From CADEED01 sp035525785 (GTDB lineage Bacteria > Pseudomonadota > Gammaproteobacteria > Steroidobacterales > Steroidobacteraceae), in contig DATLDQ010000173.1 in assembly GCA_035525785.1 (NCBI GenBank), forward strand, positions 1 through 25,933: 25,933 nt of DNA. The letters are read 5' to 3'. The position numbers were made by a program, and so were the translations under genes. Shown here piece after piece: positions 10,764 through 18,188 of this stretch; within the stretch, counting starts at the first letter, position 1, and the number at the start of each line of letters is the position of its first letter. The notes below the pieces were generated by a model. That model did no database searches, had not been told where the DNA came from, and saw only the letters and a list, made by a program, of their open reading frames with translations.

Positions 10764-12719
10764 TCAATGCGTGCGCCATTCTCGGCGTGGGGACTCGGCA
10801 TCGGCACGTGTCCCGCCCACCGGGTCGCTGGCCGGGAAGGTCCCGGCCAGTGCGGCATCCAACTGCTCCTCTTCGTCGCTCGAGTGCGCCGCACCACTGC
10901 GGCGGCTCTCGCCCAGCGGCTCCGTGCCTTCCGCGCCGATGTGCTGGTCGGTGCCCTCATCGTCGGTCAACTGCGTGCGCGAGGGGTCACGCCGCAGTGC
11001 GGCGCGTATCTCCGGCGCGTTGCGCGTGCCCGACTGCAAAGCCTTGTCGAGGTTCTGCACGTACTTCTCGACGGGCTTCGCGGGCAGCAGAGGCTCGTTG
11101 GGGTCTACGGTGGCTTCGACCAGCACGGGACCGTCCGCGGCGAACGCGTTGTTCATGACACCGTTCACCGTGTCCGGTGAATTGGTGCGCAGCCCGGGGA
11201 TGCCGAAAGCCTCCGCCGCCTTGGCGAAGTCGATGGGTGTGAGATCGCACTGGTACTCGCGATTGCCGAGGAACATGAGCTGCTCCCACTTGATCTGGCC
11301 GAGGGAGTTGTTCTTCATCACCACGATCTTGATGGGTAGTTTGTAGCGCACGATGGTCGCGAGCTCGCCCATGAGCATGCTGAGCCCACCGTCGCCCGTG
11401 AACGCGACTACCTGCCGGCCGGGGAATGCCAACGCGGCCGCGATCGCGTATGGAAGCGAACAGGCCATGGTGGCCAGTAAGCCGGAGCCACTGTAGGCCT
11501 GCGAGCCGCGCGCGACGAAGTAGCGCGCCAGCACGCCGGTGTTGTGGCCGGAGTCCCAGGCCACGAGCGCATCGTCGGTGAGGTGCTGCCCCACTTCGCG
11601 CGCCAGGCGCCCGGGAGTCAGTCGCCCCGTTCCATTGTCCAGCGAGCGTTCGAGCATCTGGTCCCACTCGAGCTTGCGGCGGCGCGAGCGTTCGAGGAAG
11701 CCGCGGTCGGCACGCGCTTTCAGCCTCGAAGCCAGAATTCTCAGCGTCTTCTTCGCATCACCCACCAGCCCCACTTCCACCGGGAACCTGAGCCCGATGC
11801 GCGTGGGGTCGCGGTCGATCTGCACCCCGCGCGCCTGTCCCGGCTTCGGGTAATACTCCACGAAGGGGAACGTCGAACCGACTATCAGCAGCGTGTCGCA
11901 CTCCTCGAAGGCTTCTTGCGATGCGCGCGTGCCGAGGAGACCGATGCCGCCGGTAGTCAGGGGGTGATCGTCGGGCACCACGGCCTTGCCGAGCAGCGCC
12001 TTCACGATGGGCGCCCCCATGAGCTCGGCAACTTCGATCAGTTCCTCGCGCGCCTCGAGCGCGCCTTGCCCGGCAAGGATGGCTACGCGCTTGCCCCGGT
12101 TCAGCAACTCGAGCGCGCGCGCGATCTCCGGCTCCTCGGGCACCCGTTCGCCCTCCTGGCGCGCGAACGACACATGGTGCTGGACATTGCGCGTGGAAGG
12201 CTCGGCCTCCTCGACCGTCTCCTCCTGCACGTCGACGGGAATCGCAACGTGCGCGACTCCGTGCTGCGTGCTCGCGATGCGGCAGGCGAGCGACACCGTG
12301 TTCTCGACGTGCGCGGCGCTCATGATGCGCGTGCTGTATGCGGCGACGTCGGCGAACAGGCGCGGCAGGTCGACATCTTGTTGCGTGAACGTGTCGATGA
12401 GGTCGTGATATGGCATCCCGGTGATCGCGATGACCGACGCCCGGTCGAACTTCGCGTCGTAGAGACCATTGAGCAGATGCACACCGCCGGGGCCGGTGGT
12501 CGCCAGGCAGCAGCCGAGCTTGCCGGTCCATTTTGAATGTGCGCAGGCCGCCAGCGCCGCGGACTCCTCGTGTCGCACCTGGATGAACCGGATGCGATCC
12601 TCGCGCGACCGGATTGCTTCCATAACGCCGTTGATGCCATCGCCCGGCAGGCCGAAGATGGTGTCCACGCCCCACGAAATCAGGCAGTCGACCAGGATGT
12701 CCGAACCATTGCGCGCCAT
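10764..12719 (-). CDS. poxB: PoxB-like thiamine-diphosphate pyruvate:quinone oxidoreductase with extra C-terminal tail
   Basis: Enzymes of this family decarboxylate pyruvate to acetate and CO2 and pass electrons via FAD to membrane quinone. The ThDP-dependent fold is complete. H50-E51 (in VRHEESAALAA) gives the cofactor-activating glutamate, a central FAD-binding-like domain follows, and GDGG...NNSLGQIKWEQ is the ThDP/Mg motif. The ATG at 12719 is chosen because GGAG lies about eight bases upstream and MARNGSDILVD matches the family start; an upstream ATG at 12749 has no such support. The protein has 651 residues against 572 in E. coli PoxB. The excess is a hydrophilic, acidic tail (about 582-651) with LDAALAGTFPASDP at 620-633. 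It lies 57 bases downstream of ctaG on the same strand. A relative such as acetolactate synthase is less likely, but the substrate is not proven. Confidence 0.87.
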   Translation of the reverse strand: MARNGSDILVDCLISWGVDTIFGLPGDGINGVMEAIRSREDRIRFIQVRHEESAALAACAHSKWTGKLGCCLATTGPGGVHLLNGLYDAKFDRASVIAITGMPYHDLIDTFTQQDVDLPRLFADVAAYSTRIMSAAHVENTVSLACRIASTQHGVAHVAIPVDVQEETVEEAEPSTRNVQHHVSFARQEGERVPEEPEIARALELLNRGKRVAILAGQGALEAREELIEVAELMGAPIVKALLGKAVVPDDHPLTTGGIGLLGTRASQEAFEECDTLLIVGSTFPFVEYYPKPGQARGVQIDRDPTRIGLRFPVEVGLVGDAKKTLRILASRLKARADRGFLERSRRRKLEWDQMLERSLDNGTGRLTPGRLAREVGQHLTDDALVAWDSGHNTGVLARYFVARGSQAYSGSGLLATMACSLPYAIAAALAFPGRQVVAFTGDGGLSMLMGELATIVRYKLPIKIVVMKNNSLGQIKWEQLMFLGNREYQCDLTPIDFAKAAEAFGIPGLRTNSPDTVNGVMNNAFAADGPVLVEATVDPNEPLLPAKPVEKYVQNLDKALQSGTRNAPEIRAALRRDPSRTQLTDDEGTDQHIGAEGTEPLGESRRSGAAHSSDEEEQLDAALAGTFPASDPVGGTRADAESPRREWRTH

Positions 12720-12759
12720 GGCATCACTCCGCTTCTGGTGAGCGGTCATTGCGCACCAA

Positions 12760-12772
12760 CCCCGCGTCGGGG
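12760..12772 (-). terminator. GC hairpin between ctaG and the PoxB-like gene
   Basis: CCCCG and CGGGG arms around a 3-base loop start five bases after the ctaG stop on the minus strand. Only TTGG follows, so termination would be partial. It may reduce read-through from the oxidase cluster into the PoxB-like gene. Confidence 0.35.
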
Positions 12773-12776
12773 GATG

Positions 12777-13706
12777 TCAGATACGGGGCGAAGCCAGCGG
12801 TGGCGTTGACGACGGCCTGTCGGTTGATCGGGGCGCGCCGTGCCCGTCGAGCGCACTCAGCCAGCGCGCCGCGAGGATCAGCGCGGCGGCGACGTACACG
12901 ATGGAGCCGGGTACCCACATGATCAGCCCGCCGAGCTGCTGGTCTTCGAGCGCGCTCAGCGACGAGGCCTCGCGCAATCCCCCATCCAGCGTGGCATAAA
13001 ACGGTCGCCCGGCGAAAGTCAGCAACGCGCCCAGCACGCCCGTGTGGATGGTGGTCGTGAATAGATAGAGCAGCGCCAATCCGCGGCGTGCCCGGGCGCT
13101 CTTGTTCAGCAACGCGTGCCAGAAGATGAGCGCGGTCACGAGGAAGGTGGCGTGCTGCCAGTCATGCACCGTGGCGTTGGTCACCGCCGCATTGAACAGC
13201 GCGGGCGCATGCCATAGCCACAGCGCCGCCGCATGCAGCAGCCACGCGCTGAGCGGCGACGTGAGACGGTTCCACGCGCCGCGGAACCAGCTCGCCTTGG
13301 TCGCATGCCCGGCCGATACCCGCGCGCCGTGAGGCAGCGCCCACAGGAACGTGGGCAGCGCGCGGCCGATCACGAGCAGCGGCGCGGCGATCAGCATCAG
13401 CGTCTCGTGCTGGATCATGTGCCAGGCGAACGACCCGCTGGCGGCGCGGTCGAGCGGGGACAGCAATGCCACCACCAGCGTCATCCAGCCGGCGACATAC
13501 GCCACGGCTCGCCACCACAGCTGCGCGCGCGCATGCACATGCGGCCAGAGCCTCAGGAATCCGCCGGCGTAGAGCACCGCGCTGAGCAACAGCAGGCCGC
13601 TCAATACCAGCGCGGAGTGGTCTTCCTGGATCTCGCCCGGCACGTGCGCCATCGCAGCGGCCGGCAGCACCAGCGCGATGAACGCGACGGGTCTCAGGTT
13701 CGGCAT
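12777..13706 (-). CDS. ctaG: caa3-type cytochrome c oxidase assembly factor CtaG
   Basis: This is a polytopic membrane protein of 309 residues from the caa3_CtaG family, needed for assembly of caa3 oxidases (probably for copper delivery). A signal-like first segment ends at AMAHVPG. About seven membrane spans follow, with conserved His-rich stretches typical of the family: FAWHMIQHETLM, WLLHAAALWLWHAPALFN, DWQHATF, FWHALL and TTIHTG. ALEDQQLGGLIMWVPGS near the C-terminus is a hallmark of the family. The ATG at 13706 overlaps the stop of the preceding gene by 13 bases. The frame is open further upstream, but the added residues are not membrane-protein-like and lie within the preceding gene. 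It belongs to the oxidase operon. This is distinct from the Cox11 protein that is also called CtaG. Confidence 0.92.
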   Translation of the reverse strand: MPNLRPVAFIALVLPAAAMAHVPGEIQEDHSALVLSGLLLLSAVLYAGGFLRLWPHVHARAQLWWRAVAYVAGWMTLVVALLSPLDRAASGSFAWHMIQHETLMLIAAPLLVIGRALPTFLWALPHGARVSAGHATKASWFRGAWNRLTSPLSAWLLHAAALWLWHAPALFNAAVTNATVHDWQHATFLVTALIFWHALLNKSARARRGLALLYLFTTTIHTGVLGALLTFAGRPFYATLDGGLREASSLSALEDQQLGGLIMWVPGSIVYVAAALILAARWLSALDGHGAPRSTDRPSSTPPLASPRI

Positions 13707-14053
13707 GGATCGAGAAAGGCGATGGGCACCGCTGCCAGCAGCGTCACGATGGTGAACAGCACGCTCCCGCCGATCGCCACGTCGAGCATCAAGCGCGTGC
13801 GCTCGTGGGCGGGCGTCGCGAGATTCGCCGACCGGCGCCAGGGCCACGCGAGCAGACCCGGCAACGCCGCGAGCACCACGCTCCCGATCGCGACCACCCA
13901 GGACGCGGTGCGCGATCCCGAAACGCAGGTCTCGTCGACCAGCGAAAACAGCATTCCCAGTGAAGTCGCCCACGTGCACGGTGCGAGCAGGAACAACGTC
14001 CAGAGCCGCAGCAGCTCGCGCGGCTGATGCGCCTCGTGCGTCAGGGGAACCAT
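13694..14053 (-). CDS. Small three-span membrane protein in the oxidase cluster, function unknown
   Basis: The predicted protein has 119 residues with hydrophobic segments near 15-38, 50-70 and 92-114. The ATG at 14053 sits inside the last codons of subunit III (13-base overlap), and the stop overlaps the ctaG start by 13 bases, so it is embedded in the operon by coupling on both sides. A longer frame reaching 14353 is out of register with subunit III and reads as Arg/His-rich antigenic noise, so I reject it. Cysteines occur at 26, 43 and 117. I do not recognise the family. Position suggests an oxidase accessory or small subunit, or an assembly factor working with CtaG. That is inference. Confidence 0.72.
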   Translation of the reverse strand: MVPLTHEAHQPRELLRLWTLFLLAPCTWATSLGMLFSLVDETCVSGSRTASWVVAIGSVVLAALPGLLAWPWRRSANLATPAHERTRLMLDVAIGGSVLFTIVTLLAAVPIAFLDPCRT

Positions 14054-14646
14054 CGCGGCACCAGGTAGAGCGTGAAGTAGATGGGCAGCCAGGCGATCAC
14101 GATGAACCACCAGTAGTCGGCATTCTCGTTGACGTCCACGTAGCGCTTGCCGGTGATTCGCGAGGTGAACATGAGCGCCGTCAACACGATGGTGTCGACG
14201 AAATCCGTGACCGAATGGACCGTGTGCAGGATCAGCAGCGTGAAAACGATGGAGCCGTAGGCGTTGTTGCTCCAATGCGTGTTGAGCGTGGTGAACTCGA
14301 GCGCGCGCACCACGTGGAAGGCCGCGGCCACCGCCACGCTCACCAGCATCCACAGCCGGACGCCGGCGAGATCCTTGCGCTCCGATGCCTTCGCAGCCAG
14401 GTGGTTGGGCAGTCCGCTGACGATGAGGATGGCGGTATTGACCGTGCCCCAGATGAGCGCCGGCGGCGGCGACGACATCGGCCAGTGGAGCGCATGGCCG
14501 CGCAGGTAGTAGTAAGTCACGAGCGCGATGACGAACATCGTGCCTTCGATGACGATCATGCCGGCCGTGCCCCAGAACATGATCGAACGGTGGCTGAACG
14601 CGTAGGTCGGCAGCCGCGATACGTCGATTACCGGGCGCGAGCTCAT
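14041..14646 (-). CDS. ctaE: Cytochrome c oxidase subunit III
   Basis: This is a haem-copper oxidase subunit III of 201 residues with five membrane spans. It shields the D-channel side of subunit I and carries no cofactor. The recognisable core includes FWGTAGMIVIEGTMFVIALVTYYYLR, WGTVNTAILIVSG, FHVVRALEF, and the C-terminal ADYWWFIVIAWLPIYFTLYLVPRW. It is shorter than the seven-span mitochondrial type. The two missing N-terminal spans are matched by two extra spans at the end of subunit I, as in Bacillus-type caa3 oxidases. The ATG at 14646 overlaps the subunit I stop as ATGA. Confidence 0.94.
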   Translation of the reverse strand: MSSRPVIDVSRLPTYAFSHRSIMFWGTAGMIVIEGTMFVIALVTYYYLRGHALHWPMSSPPPALIWGTVNTAILIVSGLPNHLAAKASERKDLAGVRLWMLVSVAVAAAFHVVRALEFTTLNTHWSNNAYGSIVFTLLILHTVHSVTDFVDTIVLTALMFTSRITGKRYVDVNENADYWWFIVIAWLPIYFTLYLVPRWFP

Positions 14647-16556
14647 GCTGCCGCCTCCGGGCTCGCGCCTGCGTGCTCGGGCGGCGGCACCTCGATTTCG
14701 CGCAGGGTTTCCGCCTCGTCGGCGCTGGGCCAGAACCAGCCTATCAACGTGATGGCGATGGGAATGCTGCCAATGGGCAGCGCCCACGGGGTGAACACCG
14801 TGCCGATGAACATCAGCGTGGTGGCGATGGCCGCGAGGAAAGGCCATACGGACGGACCGGGCAGGATTTCCACGTGATCGGGCTCGGCATCGTGTACGTG
14901 CGTGACCAGCGCGCTGCGCACTTTCTCCGGAAGCCCGGTCACGGTTGCCGGCGGAAAATCCGCGTCCCATAGCGGGGTACGCGAGGCGACCGTCGGCAGC
15001 TCGGCGAAGTTGTAGCTCGGCGGCGGCGAGCTCGTCGCCCACTCGAGCCCCGAGGCGCGCCACGGATTGTCGGGCGCGGCCTGCCCGCGGCGCCAGCTGC
15101 GAAGCACGTTGACGCCGAACACCAGCATGCTCGCGGCGATGGTGAGCGCGCCGAGCGTCGACAACAGGTTGAGGCCCTGCCACCCGCTGGCTTCCGAATA
15201 CGTGTAGATGCGGCGCGGCATGCCCTCGAGGCCGAGGATGTGCATGGGAAAGAAGGCCACGTTGAAGCCGATGAAGAACAGCCAGAAATTCCAGCGGCCC
15301 GCGCGCTCCGACAGCAGCCGGCCCGTGAGCTTTGGGAACCAGAAGTAAAACGCGCCGAACAGCGGGAACACCGCGCCGCCGATGAGCACGTAATGCAGGT
15401 GCGCCACGACGAAATAGCTGTCGTGCAGCTGCTGGTCCAGCGTGGATGCTCCGAGCATGATGCCCGTGAGCCCGCCGATCACGAAGATGAAGAAGAATCC
15501 GATGACGAACAGAAACGGCGTCGCGAAGGTCACGCGCGCGCCGGTGGCGAGCGTCGCGATCCAGCAGAAGATCTGCAGGCCCGTGGGCAGCGCGATCATG
15601 ATGCTCGCCGCCGTGAAGAAACTCATGCCGAGCGGCGGCAGGCCCGTGACGAACATGTGGTGCACCCACAGGCCGAACGAGAGGAACGAGATCGTGACCA
15701 GCGCGATGACCAATGCCGCATAGCCCACCACCTTGCGGCGCGCGAAAGTGGGCAGGATTTCCGAGATCATCCCGAGCGCAGGCACGAAAATGATGTACAC
15801 CTCCGGGTGCCCGAAGAACCAGAACAGGTGTTGCCACAGGAGCGCGTCGCCACCCTCGGCCGGGTTGTAGAACTGCGTGCTCACCATGCGGTCGGTGATC
15901 AGGAACGTGGTCGCGAGCATCACCGAGGGCATGGCGAACAGGATCATGAAGGCCGTGGCCACCATGGCCCAGACGAACAACGGCATGCGTGCCAGCGTCA
16001 TGCCGGGCGTGCGCATCTTGAATGCCGTGACGATGATCTGGATGGCCCCGATGAGCGCCGCCACCTCGGTGAAGGTCACGAGCTGCGCATAGAAATCCTG
16101 GCGCTTGCCCGGGCTGTACTGCGGCCCGGCAAGCGGTACATAGCTGAACCACCCCGCCTCCGGCCCGATGTTCAGGAAGAACACGGTGAACGACATCAAG
16201 CCACCGAACAGGAAAAGCCAGTAGCCGTAAGCATTCAGACGCGGGAACGCCACGTTGCGCGTGCCGACCATCAGCGGGATCAGGTAGAGCGCCACCGCCT
16301 CCATGACCGGCACGGCGAACAGGAACATCATGGCGGTGCCATGCATGGAGAACAGCTGGTCGTACCGGTCGGGCCCCACGAGGTGGTTGTCGGGCTGGGC
16401 GAGCTGGGCTCGCATCACGGCGGCCATGAGACCCGCGAGCGCGAAGAACACCAGCGTGGTCACGATGTAGCGCTGGGCCACGCGTTTGTGGTCCGTGGTG
16501 GCCAGCCAACCCATGAGTCCCGGGCGATCGTTCCAGGTCGCTTCGAGTGGCGTCAT
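14643..16556 (-). CDS. ctaD: Cytochrome c oxidase subunit I (haem a/a3-CuB), with altered proton-channel residues
   Basis: This 637-residue catalytic subunit reduces O2 to water. The metal ligands are intact: H72 and H388 for low-spin haem, H386 for high-spin haem, H250, H299 and H300 for CuB, and cross-linking Y254. E252, in FGHPEVY, marks an A1-type oxidase. Two extra membrane spans at about 568-610 follow the 12-helix core, then a Pro/Ala/Glu tail. Unusually, the K-channel lysine position reads Q328 (TGLQIFCW, where related enzymes have TGIKVF-W). The D-channel entry aspartate reads N101 (TRNVAFPRLN, usually ARDMAFPRLN), and the upstream GFGNY motif reads AVALY. I checked both codons: CAG at 15575-15573 and AAC at 16256-16254. 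The ATG overlaps the subunit II stop as ATGA, so translation is coupled. Confidence 0.97.
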   Translation of the reverse strand: MTPLEATWNDRPGLMGWLATTDHKRVAQRYIVTTLVFFALAGLMAAVMRAQLAQPDNHLVGPDRYDQLFSMHGTAMMFLFAVPVMEAVALYLIPLMVGTRNVAFPRLNAYGYWLFLFGGLMSFTVFFLNIGPEAGWFSYVPLAGPQYSPGKRQDFYAQLVTFTEVAALIGAIQIIVTAFKMRTPGMTLARMPLFVWAMVATAFMILFAMPSVMLATTFLITDRMVSTQFYNPAEGGDALLWQHLFWFFGHPEVYIIFVPALGMISEILPTFARRKVVGYAALVIALVTISFLSFGLWVHHMFVTGLPPLGMSFFTAASIMIALPTGLQIFCWIATLATGARVTFATPFLFVIGFFFIFVIGGLTGIMLGASTLDQQLHDSYFVVAHLHYVLIGGAVFPLFGAFYFWFPKLTGRLLSERAGRWNFWLFFIGFNVAFFPMHILGLEGMPRRIYTYSEASGWQGLNLLSTLGALTIAASMLVFGVNVLRSWRRGQAAPDNPWRASGLEWATSSPPPSYNFAELPTVASRTPLWDADFPPATVTGLPEKVRSALVTHVHDAEPDHVEILPGPSVWPFLAAIATTLMFIGTVFTPWALPIGSIPIAITLIGWFWPSADEAETLREIEVPPPEHAGASPEAAA

Positions 16557-17491
16557 CTCAAACTACCCAGCCAGGTGACCACGGCGGCCAGCTCGTCGCC
16601 CGAGAGTTGCGACGCCGGCATCCTGGTGCCGGGCTTGATCGCGGGAGGGTTGCGGATCCACGAGGCCATGGCCTGTGGATTGTTGGGCAAGGCCCCCGCC
16701 GCGAGCGTGCTGCGACTCGCCACGTGCGTGAGATCCGGGCCGAGCGTCGCCCCGGCGTCCGTGCCCTGCACCGCATGGCATTGCGCGCAGGTCGAGTTCA
16801 TGAAGATGTCGCGGCCGCGCGCCGCGACTGCATCGGCCGGATCCGGGGCCGGTCGTCGCTGGGATGCTTGCCACGTCGCGAATCGCTGCGGATCCTCGGC
16901 GTGTACCGTCACGTTCATCTGCGCGTGCTGCAAGCCGCAGAATTCGGCGCACTTGCCCTGGTAGACGCCCGGCCGCGAAGCCTGGAGCGCGAGGCTGTTG
17001 GCGTACCCGGGTATGAGGTCCCTCTTGCCGTTGAGACTCGGCACCCAGAAGCTGTGGATCACGTCGTCGCTGATGAGTTCGAGCGCCACTGGCTTGCCCA
17101 CCGGGATGTGCAGTTCATTGGCAGTACGTATGCGCAACGAGGGATTGGCATCGGGATATTCGATCTCCCACCACCACTGGTGCGCGGTGATCTGTACGCG
17201 CATGGCGTCCGCCGGGGGACGCGCCAGCGCCCGGCCCGCGAAGAAATCGCTGAGCGCCAGCCCCACCAGCACGACGGCGGTTGCGATCACGGCGCCGCCG
17301 ATGACCCTCAGGGACTTCGCGGTGTCGGCCGGCGCCTCGCCCGCCGCCGCCCGGGATCTGCGGCGCAACGCATGGATCAGGAACCCCATCACGACCAGGT
17401 AGACGACGGCCGTCACGGCGACGAACGTCCAGAACAGGCCGGCGATGTGCTGGGCGAAGGGACCGGCGGTGTCGAGGGCTCCTTGCATCAT
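16553..17491 (-). CDS. ctaC: Cytochrome c oxidase subunit II with fused cytochrome c (caa3 type)
   Basis: This subunit takes electrons from cytochrome c and passes them to subunit I via CuA. From the ATG at 17491 it has 312 residues. Two membrane spans (about 18-42 and 62-84) are followed by the conserved HQWWWEIEY and the cupredoxin domain with CuA ligands H146, C181, E183, C185, H189 and M192. A C-terminal cytochrome c domain (about 222-312) has C235-AQ-C238-H239 and probable axial M291. In-frame ATGs at 17536 and 17578 would add hydrophilic residues with no signal peptide. The usual family start runs straight into the ALDTAGP segment, so I prefer 17491, with moderate certainty. A second ATG follows immediately. 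It is the first gene of the overlapping oxidase cluster. Confidence 0.94.
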   Translation of the reverse strand: MMQGALDTAGPFAQHIAGLFWTFVAVTAVVYLVVMGFLIHALRRRSRAAAGEAPADTAKSLRVIGGAVIATAVVLVGLALSDFFAGRALARPPADAMRVQITAHQWWWEIEYPDANPSLRIRTANELHIPVGKPVALELISDDVIHSFWVPSLNGKRDLIPGYANSLALQASRPGVYQGKCAEFCGLQHAQMNVTVHAEDPQRFATWQASQRRPAPDPADAVAARGRDIFMNSTCAQCHAVQGTDAGATLGPDLTHVASRSTLAAGALPNNPQAMASWIRNPPAIKPGTRMPASQLSGDELAAVVTWLGSLR

Positions 17492-17493
17492 GC

Positions 17494-17528
17494 CGGACCC
17501 ATCAGAAAAGGTAGTTTGGTCGGGTCCG
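17494..17528 (-). promoter_or_regulatory. Inverted repeat just upstream of the subunit II start
   Basis: GGGTCCG and CGGACCC arms (7 perfect base pairs, 17522-17528 with 17494-17500) enclose a 21-base AT-richer loop. The promoter-proximal edge of the start codon at 17491 is only two bases from one arm, so the hairpin would occlude ribosome access. It could be a translational control element or an operator. If translation really starts at 17536, the element would be coding. Confidence 0.3.
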
Positions 17529-17637
17529 TCCGACATTGCCCGAGCGCGCGCCATGCGACCATCCCGCCATGTCCACACTCTCGTTCAGCATTTCCCGCAG
17601 CCTACGCACGTCGGCTGGGCAGGCTATCGGCGGCGAT

Positions 17638-18126
17638 TCACTCTTCGCGGCGCTTCGTCTGACGATCGCGCGTGGCCAAGTCGTACAATGCGAGGCCCGC
17701 GGCAAATGCGGCGTAGACGGCGAACATCGATTTTTTCGAGAGCTGCGCGTCGAAGCCCGGTTGCAGGCGTTTCGGTGTCAATCGATAGTCGACGAAGTTG
17801 GCGACCGCCGCCGTGATCGCCGCGTTGCGCATCTGCCGTGCGGGGGTCTGCGCCTGCTTGCTTCGACCGAACACGCGCTCGTGCAACAGCGCCCAACCCG
17901 TGGCGGTGAGGTGATGGATCAAGAAACCGGTGACGGTATAACCCAGGTTAAAGCGGCGGCGGTGCGCGGCCTTGCGGCCGAACACCCATTGGCTCGGGCC
18001 GTTCACGGGCCCGGCGGGAGCGTCGCTCTCGACCTTGCCCGCCACCATCATTGCTGCGGTCGAGAGCAGGCTCGCCGTGGCACCGGAGATCAGCGCTTTG
18101 CGCGCTGCGCGCTTCCATTCGTTCAT
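17638..18126 (-). CDS. Small membrane protein of unknown function
   Basis: The predicted protein has 162 residues. An amphipathic or hydrophobic N-terminus (KALISGATASLLSTAAMMVAGK) is followed by a second hydrophobic segment near YTVTGFLIHHLTATGWALLHERVF. Two more follow, around AAITAAVANFVDYRL and MFAVYAAFAAGLALYDLA, and the tail is Lys/Arg-rich. A GTG at 18141 in the same frame could add five residues; neither start has a clear ribosome binding site. I do not recognise the family. It lies 146 bases upstream of the oxidase cluster on the same strand and is divergent from the SDR gene with 62 bases between starts. Codon use is like its neighbours, so it is likely real. Confidence 0.72.
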   Translation of the reverse strand: MNEWKRAARKALISGATASLLSTAAMMVAGKVESDAPAGPVNGPSQWVFGRKAAHRRRFNLGYTVTGFLIHHLTATGWALLHERVFGRSKQAQTPARQMRNAAITAAVANFVDYRLTPKRLQPGFDAQLSKKSMFAVYAAFAAGLALYDLATRDRQTKRREE

Positions 18127-18188
18127 GCGGTCAAGGATCACCGCGTCTGCGCAGTATTCCCTCCGGAGAAATCCGGCGAGTGTTGTCA

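Noticed and set aside
10764..12719. Acetolactate synthase for the ThDP enzyme
   Set aside because: Overall motifs and the position next to respiratory genes fit the pyruvate oxidase/PoxB group better, and no small regulatory subunit gene (ilvH/ilvN) is adjacent. Substrate still needs proof.
14053..14353. Upstream extension of the small oxidase-cluster membrane protein
   Set aside because: The added residues are the out-of-frame shadow of subunit III. The membrane-like part begins at the ATG at 14053.
15240..16964. Plus-strand open frame opposite oxidase subunits I and II
   Set aside because: Shadow of the oxidase genes, with a composition dominated by Arg, His and Glu.
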